From the NCBI RefSeq assembly GCF_030769565.1, contig NZ_JAVCAP010000015.1:28703-92702 (forward strand): a DNA stretch of 64,000 nucleotides, in the 5' to 3' direction. Positions 7,546 through 16,711 of the stretch are shown one piece after another. The position numbers and the translations under genes were made by a program. Numbering within the stretch: position 1 is the first letter of the stretch; every line of letters begins with the position of its first letter. Source of the DNA: Methylophilus aquaticus. GTDB taxonomy: Bacteria > Pseudomonadota > Gammaproteobacteria > Burkholderiales > Methylophilaceae. A model generated the notes under the pieces. It saw nothing but the letters and a program-made list of their open reading frames with translations. It did no database searches and was not told where the DNA came from.

Positions 7546-9309
7546 ATGGCGCGCAGTCTGCCAAGCTTTAGCATGCACGGCGTAGGCGTTTCCAGTGGCA
7601 TCGCCATCGGGCACGCACATTTGATTTCTCACGCGCTGCTAGAAGTGGTGCACTTCAAAATAGGTGCCAAAAGTGTACAAGAAGAAATAAGTCGTTTTGA
7701 CCGCGCCATTGCACTGGTTAAACTGGATTTCGAACAGCTTAAGTCACAGCTTCCCCAGAATGCACCGGCAGAGCTAAGTGCGTTTATTAATACGCACCTG
7801 GCCATGCTGTGCGACAAATCGTTGTCTGAAGCCCCTAAAGCGATTATTCAGCAAGAGCTTTGCAACGCCGAGTGGGCGCTCAAGCAGCAGATGGATGATA
7901 TCGTGGCGCAATTTGACGCCATTGAGGATGCTTATTTACGCGAGCGCAAACACGACGTCATGCAGGTGGTGGAGCGCGTGATTAAAGTGTTACTTGGGCG
8001 CCACCAGCAAGCACCCGGCGACAAAAAACAGCAAGCAAAGCAAGAGCGCGCGATGATTCTGGTCGCACATGACATTTCACCGGCTGATGCGATTCAGTTC
8101 AAACACCACCAGTTTGCGGCCTTTATCACCGATGTTGGCGGGGTCACCTCACATACAGCCATTCTGGCGCGCAGCCTGAACATTCCATCCATTGTCGCCT
8201 TGCAGCGTGCGCGTGACCTGATTAATGACGGCGAGCTGATGATTGTCGACGGCATGCAAGGCGTTGTGATTGTCAACCCGGATCCCGAGGTGCTGGCGGA
8301 ATACCAGCTTAAGCAAAACCAGTGGCAGTTGGCGCAACAAAAGCTGCAACGTATTAAAACCACCAAAGCCGTAACGGTTGACGGCATTGCCATCGACTTG
8401 CTGGCCAACATTGAAGTGCCGGAAGACGTAATCAGCGCCAAAGCATCAGGCGCAGCAGGCGTCGGTCTGTACCGGACCGAGTTTCTGTTTATGAACCGGG
8501 CGGACATGCCGGATGAGCAAGAACAGTTTGAGGCCTACCGTCATGTGGCAGAGGCGATGAAGGGCTATCCAGTGACCATCCGTACACTGGATATCGGCGC
8601 GGATAAGCAGCTCAACCCGGATGAAGTGGTCACTGCCACCAACCCGGCACTCGGCTTGCGCGCGGTGCGCTATTGCCTGTCAGAGCCCCATATTTTCCAT
8701 ACCCAGTTTCGGGCGCTATTACGTGCCTCGCATTACGGACAGGTGAAAATCCTGATCCCCATGCTGTCCAATCTGGCCGAGCTGCGCCAGAGCAAACTGC
8801 TGCTGCAACGGGCCAAGGAATCACTGCGCAAAGAAAACATTCCGTTCGATGAACAGATCAGCCTAGGCGGCATGATTGAAGTACCCGCTGCCGCCATCAG
8901 TGCCGAAGCCTTTGCCCAGGAACTCGATTTTTTGTCGATAGGCACGAACGACCTGATTCAGTACACGCTGGCGATTGACCGTGCTGACGATGCAGTGGCC
9001 CATTTGTACAACCCATTGCACCCGGCCGTACTCAAGCTAATCAACTGGACCATACAGGCGGCACAAAAATATCAAAAACCGGTATCGGTCTGTGGCGAAA
9101 TGGCGGGCGACACCCGCCTTACCCGCTTGCTGGTCGGCATGGGCATGCGTCAGCTTTCCATGCACCCTTCGCATATTCTGAGCGTGAAATCACAGATTCT
9201 GCAAAGTGAAGAAGCGGTGCTCGGCAAGCAGGCGAAAAAGATTCTGTCACTGAGTGACCTGGACAAAATAGAACCGCTGGTCAATCGGCTGAATGGTACG
9301 CAGATGTAA
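7546..9309 (+). CDS. ptsI: PTS enzyme I (PEP-protein phosphotransferase)
   Basis: This 587-residue cytoplasmic enzyme transfers phosphate from PEP to HPr. The N-terminal half holds the HPr-binding helices, and the phosphohistidine motif GGVTSHTAILAR places the active His at about residue 203. The central PEP-mobile region includes IVDGMQGVVIVNPDP. The C-terminal TIM barrel contains LYRTEFLFMNR and SIGTNDLIQYTLAIDR, and the Cys motif VSVCGEMAGD lies near the dimer site. The ATG at 7546 lies 3 nt after the HPr stop; a TTG just before it is less likely. The gene closes the PTS operon. No clear terminator follows before prlC. Confidence 0.95.
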   Translation: MARSLPSFSMHGVGVSSGIAIGHAHLISHALLEVVHFKIGAKSVQEEISRFDRAIALVKLDFEQLKSQLPQNAPAELSAFINTHLAMLCDKSLSEAPKAIIQQELCNAEWALKQQMDDIVAQFDAIEDAYLRERKHDVMQVVERVIKVLLGRHQQAPGDKKQQAKQERAMILVAHDISPADAIQFKHHQFAAFITDVGGVTSHTAILARSLNIPSIVALQRARDLINDGELMIVDGMQGVVIVNPDPEVLAEYQLKQNQWQLAQQKLQRIKTTKAVTVDGIAIDLLANIEVPEDVISAKASGAAGVGLYRTEFLFMNRADMPDEQEQFEAYRHVAEAMKGYPVTIRTLDIGADKQLNPDEVVTATNPALGLRAVRYCLSEPHIFHTQFRALLRASHYGQVKILIPMLSNLAELRQSKLLLQRAKESLRKENIPFDEQISLGGMIEVPAAAISAEAFAQELDFLSIGTNDLIQYTLAIDRADDAVAHLYNPLHPAVLKLINWTIQAAQKYQKPVSVCGEMAGDTRLTRLLVGMGMRQLSMHPSHILSVKSQILQSEEAVLGKQAKKILSLSDLDKIEPLVNRLNGTQM

Positions 9310-9464
9310 CGTTGCGCAGGTCAAAAAAGAGCCCTGCGTCAAGCCATGGCTATTGATTTAACAAAACTCATCACCATCATCAGAATATACAATCACTCAA
9401 CCGCGAACATTTGGCTAATAATAAGCCTCTACCCAATATCGTGTATTTACCAAAGGATCACACT

Positions 9465-11513
9465 GTGAGCACCAACCCATTACTTGCTGTTGGCGGTTTG
9501 CCAAGATTTAATGAAATTCGCCCGGAGCATGTCTCCCCGGCGATTGACAGCCTGATTGCCGAAGGCCGCGCGCTGGTTGAACAATTGGCGACGGCACAGG
9601 CGACCCCTGACTGGCAAAATTTTGTGCAACCCATTGAAACTTTCTCGGAGAAACTCTCACGCAGCTGGGGGCCGGTCGGCCATATGAACGCGGTGGTCAA
9701 CACCCCCGCGCTACGTGAAGCCTACAATGACAACCTGGCCAAACTGACTGACTTTTACAGCGATTTATCCCAGGATGAACGCCTGTATAACAAATACAAG
9801 GCCATTCAACACAGTGCCGAATATGCCACTCTGAATGCGGCGCAACGCACGATCATCGATCACGAGGTCCGTGGCTTTAAACTCGGCGGGGCGGAACTGC
9901 CAAGCGCCGAAAAAGCGCGCTTTAAAGAGATTGCTGAAAAGCTTTCCAGACTGGGTAGCAAGTTTGAAGAAAACATTCTCGACCACACCAACGACTTCAA
10001 CCATGTGGTCACCGATGCCGCAGCACTTGAAGGCCTGCCGGACGACGCCCTGCAAGCAGCGGCTGAAGCGGCCAAAGAAGAAGGCAAACAAGGCTACCTG
10101 TTTACCCTGCACTTCCCGTCTTATATGCCGGTGATGCAGTATTGCGAAAATCGCGACTTGCGTGAAACGCTGTATCGCGCATATGTGACCCGCGCCTCCG
10201 AGTTTAGCCCCCCTGACGCAGATGGAAAACCAAAGTGGGACAACACCCATCTGATTGCTGATTTGCTTAAACTCAAGCAGGAAGAGGCCATGCTGCTGGG
10301 CTTTAACAACTATGCCGAGCTCTCACTCGCCACCAAGATGGCAGATACCCCGGCACAGGTGATCGACTTTCTCGATACTCTGGCGAAACGTGCCAAACCT
10401 TACGCCGAAAAAGACATGGCAGAACTGAAGGCCTATGCAGAAAAACTCGGCTTTGCTGACATGCAAGCCTGGGACGTGCCATACATCAGTGAAAAACTGC
10501 GCCAGGATAAATACGCTTTTTCGGATCAGGAAGTGAAGCAATACTTCCCCGAGGCGAAGGTACTGGCGGGTCTGTTCAAGGTGGTAGAAACCATTTTTGG
10601 TGTGCAAGTCAGAAAAGTCGATGCGCCGGTATGGCATCAGGATGCCAGCTTTTATGAAATCAGTGATCAGCAGCGCCAGCCGATTGCCTATTTTTATCTG
10701 GACCTCTATGCGCGCCAGAGCAAGCGTGGCGGTGCCTGGATGGACGAATGCATTACACGCCGCAAAACAGCCAATGGCATTGAACTGCCCGTAGCTTACC
10801 TGACCTGTAACTTCTCTGCCCCGGTCGGCGACAAACCCGCGCTATTCACCCATGACGAAGTGATTACCCTGTTCCACGAGTTTGGCCATGGCCTGCACCA
10901 CATGCTGACGCAAGTCGATGAATACAGCGTATCTGGCATTAAAGGCGTGGAATGGGATGCCGTGGAACTGCCCAGCCAGTTTATGGAAAACTTCTGCTGG
11001 GAGTGGGATGTGTTGCGCCATATGACCCAACATATCGAAACTGGCGAACAATTGCCACGTGCGCTGTTTGATAAAATGGTCGCCGCCAAAAACTTCCAGG
11101 CCGGGATGCAGACCGTGCGCCAGATCGAGTTTTCATTGTTTGATATGCGCCTGCACAGCCAGTTTGACCCCGCTGGCAGCCAAACGGCCCTCGATGTCAT
11201 CGAGCAGATTCGTGACGAAGTGGCGGTATTACGCCCCCCGAAATGGAACCGCTTCCCCAACAGCTTCAGCCATATTTTTGCCGGCGGATATGCCGCAGGC
11301 TACTACAGCTACAAATGGGCTGAAGTCCTCTCTGCCGACGCCTACAGCCTGTTTGAAGAAATGGGCGTACTGTCGCAGGAAGCCGGCAGCCGCTTTAAAC
11401 AGGAAGTACTGGCGCAAGGCGGCTCACGTCCGGCCATGGAATCTTTCGTCGCCTTCAGAGGCCGCGCGCCGAGCATGGATGCCTTGCTCAGGCATAACGG
11501 CATGTCCAGCTAG
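9465..11513 (+). CDS. prlC: Oligopeptidase A (M3 metallopeptidase)
   Basis: This 682-residue cytosolic zinc peptidase cleaves short peptides, including signal-peptide fragments. The zinc motif HEFGH begins at residue 471, within TLFHEFGHGLHHMLT, and the distal ligand glutamate lies in the following GVEWDAVELPSQFMEN segment. The GTG at 9465 is chosen because the protein then begins MSTNPLLAVGGLPRF, aligning with E. coli PrlC, and AAAGGA stands 7 nt upstream. A TTG at 9411 would add 18 unsupported residues. Length and motif order are those of full-length family members. A strong terminator follows at once, so the transcript ends here. Confidence 0.93.
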   Translation: MSTNPLLAVGGLPRFNEIRPEHVSPAIDSLIAEGRALVEQLATAQATPDWQNFVQPIETFSEKLSRSWGPVGHMNAVVNTPALREAYNDNLAKLTDFYSDLSQDERLYNKYKAIQHSAEYATLNAAQRTIIDHEVRGFKLGGAELPSAEKARFKEIAEKLSRLGSKFEENILDHTNDFNHVVTDAAALEGLPDDALQAAAEAAKEEGKQGYLFTLHFPSYMPVMQYCENRDLRETLYRAYVTRASEFSPPDADGKPKWDNTHLIADLLKLKQEEAMLLGFNNYAELSLATKMADTPAQVIDFLDTLAKRAKPYAEKDMAELKAYAEKLGFADMQAWDVPYISEKLRQDKYAFSDQEVKQYFPEAKVLAGLFKVVETIFGVQVRKVDAPVWHQDASFYEISDQQRQPIAYFYLDLYARQSKRGGAWMDECITRRKTANGIELPVAYLTCNFSAPVGDKPALFTHDEVITLFHEFGHGLHHMLTQVDEYSVSGIKGVEWDAVELPSQFMENFCWEWDVLRHMTQHIETGEQLPRALFDKMVAAKNFQAGMQTVRQIEFSLFDMRLHSQFDPAGSQTALDVIEQIRDEVAVLRPPKWNRFPNSFSHIFAGGYAAGYYSYKWAEVLSADAYSLFEEMGVLSQEAGSRFKQEVLAQGGSRPAMESFVAFRGRAPSMDALLRHNGMSS

Positions 11514-11525
11514 CCATTTTCTGCC

Positions 11526-11555
11526 AAAGCCAAGTGCCGCGCACTTGGCTTTTTT
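11526..11555 (+). terminator. Intrinsic terminator after prlC
   Basis: A 12-bp stem (AAAGCCAAGTGC pairs with GCACTTGGCTTT, loop CGC) is followed by a T-run. It starts 13 nt after the prlC stop codon. Confidence 0.85.
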
Positions 11556-11619
11556 GTTGGTTTTGCATAAGGTCTGCTATGCTATAGCTCACTGTTAACT
11601 TCGCTTTCAAGGATGCATC

Positions 11620-11928
11620 ATGTCTCGTTTCTGTGTACTCATCTGTCTTGGTCTATGGATACCCCTGTCGTCGTTTGCCACAAGTGCTGCCGAGGATGAC
11701 ATTCAGGCCAAAACGGCCAATGGTGATGAAGTCGTGCTGCACTCCAACGGCTACTGGGAGTTTAAAGACAGTAAAAAGGCGGCTGAAGCCAAAGTCAAAG
11801 TCGAGCAGTTTGAACATGACAACAGTTGCCCACTGGGTATGCGACCAAGCTTTCTCGGCCTGGGGCGTTGCATTGCATTTGATGACCCGATTTTGAAACG
11901 GGGCTCGCTCAGCGGCAAGGGTCGATAA
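11620..11928 (+). CDS. Small secreted protein of unknown function
   Basis: This 102-residue protein starts with an apparent signal peptide (CVLICLGLWIPLSSFATSAA) and should be exported to the periplasm. The mature part contains a TANGDEVVLHSNGYWEF motif, a short beta-hairpin also seen in small secreted proteins of other Proteobacteria, followed by a Lys-rich helix. Two cysteines (about positions 70 and 87) could form a disulfide. I do not recognise a family with a known function. It stands alone between the prlC terminator and a promoter at 11949-11976. Confidence 0.6.
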   Translation: MSRFCVLICLGLWIPLSSFATSAAEDDIQAKTANGDEVVLHSNGYWEFKDSKKAAEAKVKVEQFEHDNSCPLGMRPSFLGLGRCIAFDDPILKRGSLSGKGR

Positions 11929-11948
11929 CCGCCTGCCCAGCCAAATAG

Positions 11949-11976
11949 CCGACAACACATTTCCGGGCACTATAAT
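11949..11976 (+). promoter_or_regulatory. Candidate promoter upstream of the VOC-like gene
   Basis: A perfect -10 TATAAT (11971-11976) lies 16 nt after a weak -35 CCGACA (11949-11954). If used, it gives a 5' leader of about 160 nt that begins near a short palindrome (ACCGGGTCCCGGT, 11986-11998). No other gene is visible in 11929-12145. Confidence 0.4.
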
Positions 11977-12145
11977 GGGGCAAAAACCGGGTCCCGGTGT
12001 TTATTGAATCTTCATACTTAGTCCTTCAACACTGTCATTTTCCCGCTACAAAGCCCTTGAAAACAATAAGGAATGCTTGCGCAGCCTGATCGGGTATAAG
12101 GTTTGCTTATATCTATCCTTTACGCAATAAACTATCCTGAGAGCC

Positions 12146-13393
12146 ATGATTAATTCCCTAGACTTCGCTCGCCACGGCGACAAACAAAACTCTGCCTTTT
12201 TTGAGGAGTACCTGCAAAAACTGCTGGAGGAGCGCGACCAGCTTGGGCTGACCGAGATGATTCACGAGATTGATGCATTGATGATTACGGTAGACCCGGA
12301 TCATTCAATTCAATATATCGCCGAATTATCGCTGATGACGTCGTACCACTATCTGGTCACACTGGAGAGTGAAAAGCACTGGACGCATATTTTGCGCATT
12401 GACTTGAATTCACCTGACCTGCTGGTGCGTGAGGTAAAAGATCCTAACTTCAGGGGCATTTTTCGGGCGCTTAATGAAATCTACCCGGTGGGTGCGCGCA
12501 AACCCAATAGCCGCTATATGGGCGAAATTATTCGTGTCAGCAATATGCATGAAGTGGTCAAACTGCAAGAGGAGCGTGAGTTCAGGTTTTTCACACAGGA
12601 TGAAGTGCGCAAGCTGGAGTTGCCGGGCAATGTAGCGATCAGCAAGCCTTCGCCGTATACACACAATATTGTCGGCTACATGAAGCGCGAGCCCAACGAG
12701 TTGCGCGTGTATGCACTGGGCATGAGCACCATACGCGCGGATGTACAGGCCGCGTACGAGGAGGCCAAAAACCTGCAAGCCAAGCTGCGTATTGATGACC
12801 TGATTTTACCGGTCGACCATCTGGCCACCCGTGTCTACAGTCAAAACCGCGAGGTGGCCATTCTGGAGTATTTGTCCTGGTCGAGTTACTTTTTCTGGGG
12901 CGCGTATAACATCTGGGATCAGAACTCTTCTACCAATGTCACCAAAAGCGTGCATGGCTTGCCGGAAACCAAAAGCCCGGCCAAGGTATTCACCGCCAAC
13001 AATACGCCTTACTTTGTGAATCATCTGGAAAAACTGCCTTCCCCCACCGAGACCTTTGTGCGCAACTATGGGCCGCGCTTGCACCATGTGGCACTGTCAG
13101 TGAAGGATGGGACACGGGATGGCCTGGAAAATATCGAATTTGTGGTCAATGCCATTGCCAGTCAGGGCAAAGGCTTTTTGCTAGACGTGATCGGATCCAA
13201 GGAAGAAGGCCTCAAACAGATTTTCTCCAACGCCTCAGAGCATTCATCGCTGATTATTGAATATGTCCAACGCTATGACGGCTTTGATGGCTTTTTTACC
13301 CGAGATAATGTGGCCAAGCTGACGGAAGCCGCCGGGGTAGAAGAAGGCGTACTCGAACAGCAGGCCAGATTGAGCCAGAACGCCGGCAAATGA
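12146..13393 (+). CDS. VOC-superfamily protein, distantly like 4-hydroxyphenylpyruvate dioxygenase
   Basis: This 415-residue cytoplasmic protein has no confident function. The C-terminal half contains two segments like repeats of the vicinal-oxygen-chelate fold: ILPVDHLATRVYS near residue 225 and GPRLHHVALSVKDG near residue 310. A late IIEYVQRYDGFDGFF follows near residue 370. The two His and the late Glu have the order and spacing of the HPPD iron triad, and the ending also resembles HPPD. The first ~220 residues (rich in Glu and Arg, with YPVGARKPNSRYMG) are not HPPD-like as far as I can see. The gene is followed by a TPMT-type methyltransferase. Whether it binds iron or acts on an aromatic keto acid is open. 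Confidence 0.55.
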   Translation: MINSLDFARHGDKQNSAFFEEYLQKLLEERDQLGLTEMIHEIDALMITVDPDHSIQYIAELSLMTSYHYLVTLESEKHWTHILRIDLNSPDLLVREVKDPNFRGIFRALNEIYPVGARKPNSRYMGEIIRVSNMHEVVKLQEEREFRFFTQDEVRKLELPGNVAISKPSPYTHNIVGYMKREPNELRVYALGMSTIRADVQAAYEEAKNLQAKLRIDDLILPVDHLATRVYSQNREVAILEYLSWSSYFFWGAYNIWDQNSSTNVTKSVHGLPETKSPAKVFTANNTPYFVNHLEKLPSPTETFVRNYGPRLHHVALSVKDGTRDGLENIEFVVNAIASQGKGFLLDVIGSKEEGLKQIFSNASEHSSLIIEYVQRYDGFDGFFTRDNVAKLTEAAGVEEGVLEQQARLSQNAGK

Positions 13394-13456
13394 ATACGCA
13401 TTGCATCATCCCTGACTTATACTGCGCATTTGTTCAAGAGTCACAGGGAGTATGCA

Positions 13457-14113
13457 ATGCATCACGAGTTCTGGCATGCGCGCTGGGAAAATAATCAGAT
13501 CGGGTTTCATCTCGACGAAGCCAATCCTTTGCTGGTCAGGCATTTTCACCAGCTGGCGCTGACACCAGGCCAACGGGTATTTGTACCGCTCTGCGGCAAA
13601 TCAATCGATATCCACTGGCTACTGGCGCAAGGTTACCATGTAGTGGGTGCCGAGCTCAGCACACTGGCGGTAGACGCCTTGTTTGAGTCGCTGGCAGTCA
13701 TACCGGATGTACGCACGGAAGGTGCACTCACACACTATCATGCCGAGCACATCGATATTTTTAACGGCGATATTTTTGCATTGGGCGCCGCGCAATTAGG
13801 CCACATCGATGCCATTTACGACCGCGCTGCATTGGTGGCGCTGCCGCAAGAAATGCGCCAGCGCTATAGCCTGCATTTGAGAAAAATTACCGATCAGGCA
13901 CCGCAACTGCTGGTCAGCTTTGAGTATGATCAATCACAACAGCCAGGACCGCCATTCAGTGTCAACGCGCAGGAAGTGAGCAGTCACTACAGCGCATTCT
14001 ATACGCTGCGTTTGCTGGCAGACGATCCGCTGAGTGGCGGACTCAAGGGCAAGTGCCCGGCGCAAGAGCAGGTTTGGCTTCTCACCGCAAGATCACTGGC
14101 ACATGCACAGTGA
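13457..14113 (+). CDS. tpm: Thiopurine S-methyltransferase family protein
   Basis: This 218-residue SAM-dependent methyltransferase begins MHHEFWHARWENNQIGFH, the family signature, followed by the SAM-binding VFVPLCGKSIDIHWLLAQG. The acidic YDRAALVALP segment and a C-terminal strand complete the fold. In bacteria these enzymes methylate thiopurines, selenium and tellurium compounds and are often linked to tellurite tolerance; the real substrate here is unknown. The ATG at 13457 is preceded by CAGGGAG at a good distance. An in-frame upstream ATG at 13430 lacks that and does not match the family. It converges with the HAD gene 7 nt away. Confidence 0.88.
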   Translation: MHHEFWHARWENNQIGFHLDEANPLLVRHFHQLALTPGQRVFVPLCGKSIDIHWLLAQGYHVVGAELSTLAVDALFESLAVIPDVRTEGALTHYHAEHIDIFNGDIFALGAAQLGHIDAIYDRAALVALPQEMRQRYSLHLRKITDQAPQLLVSFEYDQSQQPGPPFSVNAQEVSSHYSAFYTLRLLADDPLSGGLKGKCPAQEQVWLLTARSLAHAQ

Positions 14114-14120
14114 GCGCCCC

Positions 14121-14798
14121 CTAAACCACGACAGGCAAGCTGGTCGCACAGCCTGCCAGCTCGGCGTGGTTTTCCAGCCAGTGCTGCAAACTTTCAACCA
14201 CCTGATGTGCCTGGCTACGCACCAGCGTACTCGGCTGTTTTAAATCAGGCACTACAATCACACGCAGGCCCGCGGCAATGGCGGCTTGCGCACCCAGTTC
14301 GCTGTCTTCAAACGCGATGCATTCTTCTGCCTGCAACCCGAGCTTGTCTAATGCCAACAAATAAATATCGGGGTTGGGTTTGCCGCGCTTGACCTCTTGC
14401 CCACTGGTCACATGTTGAAAGTAATCCAGCACGCCAGTGTGCGTTAAACGGTGCTCAATATGCGGAATAGGCGATGATGAGGCCACACTGCAAATCACCC
14501 CAGCCTCACGGTAATATTGTAGCAACTCAACCACGCCGCTTTTCAGCGGAAACACATGGTTACGCGCATCCAGAAAGGTGTTCAGGCCCGTAATCACTTG
14601 CTGCATAGGCTGCTCACCGCCCAATTGTTCCGCCATGATACGGCTGGAATCTGACCAGATACGTCCCACCAGCTCCACATACTGCGCCTGGGTATAGGCA
14701 ATGCCAATGCGTTGAGCGGCTTCAATGCAACCCTGCATAATAATGCGCTCGGAATCGATCAGCAGACCGTCCATATCAAAAATGGCAGCTTTAATCAC
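14121..14798 (-). CDS. HAD-family phosphatase, beta-phosphoglucomutase-like
   Basis: This 225-residue protein has the HAD motif I AIFDMDGLLIDS (nucleophile D8 and D10), motif II in SVASSS, the motif III lysine in KRGKPNPD, and motif IV AFEDSELGAQAA. The helical cap after motif I is of the C1 type, as in sugar-phosphate phosphatases such as YniC or GPH. The most likely role is removal of phosphate from 2-deoxyglucose-6-phosphate or a similar phosphosugar; the substrate cannot be set from sequence. The gene is monocistronic and converges with tpm. Confidence 0.82.
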   Translation of the reverse strand: MIKAAIFDMDGLLIDSERIIMQGCIEAAQRIGIAYTQAQYVELVGRIWSDSSRIMAEQLGGEQPMQQVITGLNTFLDARNHVFPLKSGVVELLQYYREAGVICSVASSSPIPHIEHRLTHTGVLDYFQHVTSGQEVKRGKPNPDIYLLALDKLGLQAEECIAFEDSELGAQAAIAAGLRVIVVPDLKQPSTLVRSQAHQVVESLQHWLENHAELAGCATSLPVVV

Positions 14799-14885
14799 GG
14801 ATGACTTTCAGGAAAATAATGTGCAGTGCACGCGGTCGAATACAGCCGTTATTTTACCGTGATTGCCGGGGTCTGGACCAAACAA

Positions 14886-15719
14886 TTAAGCAGGTGGCCG
14901 CTGACAAAAATCCAGTCGTAACGACTGCAAGACTTCGCCAGAGTGCGCGGACTGCACATATACCATGGCGCCTGCTGCATCGCTTAACCATGCCTTATCC
15001 AGTAACAGCGCCTGTTGAACAGCCTGAGCTGCATTCAAGGTATAAGGCCCAAACCATTGCCTGACCACGGCATCGTGCTTGAGGACGCGGCCACTGTTTT
15101 CACCGGCCTTGACCGCCGTAGACAGGCCATCTGTATACAAGGCAATGTAGATATTGGCGGAGGAAGAGGCTAACAGTGCGCGTGCGGAGACCTGCAGCTT
15201 GAACTGCGTGGCGGAATGCGGCAACTGTTGCAGATCCAGATGCACCGGTGAAGGCACTTGCGCCAGTTGCTGGCTGAGCGCATGCAGACGCGCAGTATTC
15301 CATCCACGGAAATCCATGCCATTGAGTGTGAACTGCGGGGTATACACCACCGGGTTGGCGGTCACCTGCGCCTGCAAACGTTGCTTTTCACTGAATTGCG
15401 GCCGGCCGTAAGGATCCTTCCAGCCAAGACTGTCCCAGTAGTCAACATGGTATGCCAATATGTTCACGCCAGGGGCGCTCTCGTTCGCCGTACTTGCCTT
15501 CAGGCTGCTCAGCCACTGCTCGGCAGGCGGGCAACTGCTGCACCCCTGTGAGGTGTAGAGTTCCAGCAAAGGCGTCACGCTGGGGCCACTCCGGGCCTGA
15601 CACTGCGTTGCTTCTGCAAACACGGAAGTGCTGAAAAACAAGATAGTGGAAAACAAGGCGCTAGAAAAAAAACCCAAGCCGCAGGCTATGCGCAACGCTG
15701 AACGGGATAGACAAATCAT
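14886..15719 (-). CDS. DUF1223 family exported thioredoxin-like protein
   Basis: This 277-residue protein has an N-terminal hydrophobic signal segment (LFSTILFFSTSVFAEA) and then the DUF1223 domain. The domain shows a thioredoxin-like start LELYTSQGCSSCPPAEQWL with a CxxC motif, followed by VNILAYHVDYWDSLGW and NPVVYTPQFTLNG. It is probably a periplasmic or membrane-bound thiol-related protein of unknown role. The ATG at 15719 is preferred to a TTG at 15737 because CGGAG stands 6-7 nt upstream of it. The transglutaminase cluster stops 91 nt upstream on the same strand. Confidence 0.8.
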   Translation of the reverse strand: MICLSRSALRIACGLGFFSSALFSTILFFSTSVFAEATQCQARSGPSVTPLLELYTSQGCSSCPPAEQWLSSLKASTANESAPGVNILAYHVDYWDSLGWKDPYGRPQFSEKQRLQAQVTANPVVYTPQFTLNGMDFRGWNTARLHALSQQLAQVPSPVHLDLQQLPHSATQFKLQVSARALLASSSANIYIALYTDGLSTAVKAGENSGRVLKHDAVVRQWFGPYTLNAAQAVQQALLLDKAWLSDAAGAMVYVQSAHSGEVLQSLRLDFCQRPPA

Positions 15720-15810
15720 GACAGGCTCCGTAATCAATTAATACGGATTGGTCGCGGGTGAAGAAAATAACTTACAAAAAAGTCACCTGCCGTAAAGCGG
15801 TCAGATGCAT

Positions 15811-16698
15811 TTATGCCGCCACGGTCGTCAACGGCGTCACCGTGACACTGACCTTGAGGTGTTGTTTGCCACCACCCAGCACCACCCCGCGCATGGGGGT
15901 CACATCATTAAAATCGCGTCCCCAGGCCACGGTAATATGCTCCTGTTGCACCATACAATTGTTGGTCGGATCAAAGTCAACCCAGCCATTCAGCGGACAA
16001 TAGACCGATACCCAGGCATGCGAGGCATCGGCACCGACCAGACGTGGCTGACCAGCTGGCGGATGGGTAAGTATGTAACCACTCACATAGCGACAAGCCA
16101 GCCCCAGTGAACGCAATGCGCCTATCATCAGATGGGCAAAATCCTGGCATACCCCCCGTTTTCCGCGCAGTACTTCATCGAGCGGTGTTGCCACATCAGT
16201 GGCTTGCGGATCAAACTCAAACTCACGATAAATATGCTGCGTGAGCGCCATGACCGCCTCAAGTAATGGGCGATCCGGGGTAAAAGACTGGCGCGCAAAA
16301 GTGGCCAATGGCTCGCTGCACTTGACCTTGGAGGTGGAATACATAAAACCGGTAGCGTCAAGATGCTGCGTAGCCTGTGTGCGCAGCATCCATCTGACCT
16401 GCTCCCATGACGGGCCTTGTATCAACGCTGGAAATCTGGGGCGTGCTTGCAGTTCCACCGTAAATCGTGAAATGACCAGCAACGTTTGATGAGGTGCAAG
16501 AATGGTCAGGTAATCATTGCGGTTCCCCAAAAAGTCCAGACGTGAGGATTGCTCGGCTGGCACCGGCTCGCATAGCAGGGTATGCGCGAGACAATGTTGA
16601 TACACTGTCTCGCGCGGGAGCATATGTAATAGCTGTTGCGACTGACTGACGGGGCTGTCGTATTGATATTTGGTCTGATGTTCCACTTGATAGCGCAT
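15811..16698 (-). CDS. Transglutaminase-like protein with N-terminal beta domain
   Basis: This 295-residue protein begins MRYQVEHQTKYQYDSPVSQS, the N-terminal domain of bacterial transglutaminase-like proteins, and its catalytic core has the Cys-His-Asp triad: C184 in RGVCQDFAH, H227 in ADASHAWVSV and D243 in WVDFDPTNN. Such proteins are thought to act as peptidases or amide-forming enzymes. The ATG at 16698 follows AGAGGGA. A longer start at 16731 would overlap the upstream gene. It is the last gene of a set with the ATP-grasp/alpha-E and transglutaminase-DUF2126 genes, with 13- and 12-nt gaps. In published comparative work on amidoligases, this gene set is predicted to make or process an unusual peptide-like product. 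Confidence 0.88.
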   Translation of the reverse strand: MRYQVEHQTKYQYDSPVSQSQQLLHMLPRETVYQHCLAHTLLCEPVPAEQSSRLDFLGNRNDYLTILAPHQTLLVISRFTVELQARPRFPALIQGPSWEQVRWMLRTQATQHLDATGFMYSTSKVKCSEPLATFARQSFTPDRPLLEAVMALTQHIYREFEFDPQATDVATPLDEVLRGKRGVCQDFAHLMIGALRSLGLACRYVSGYILTHPPAGQPRLVGADASHAWVSVYCPLNGWVDFDPTNNCMVQQEHITVAWGRDFNDVTPMRGVVLGGGKQHLKVSVTVTPLTTVAA

Positions 16699-16711
16699 GC
16701 AGCTGTTCCCT

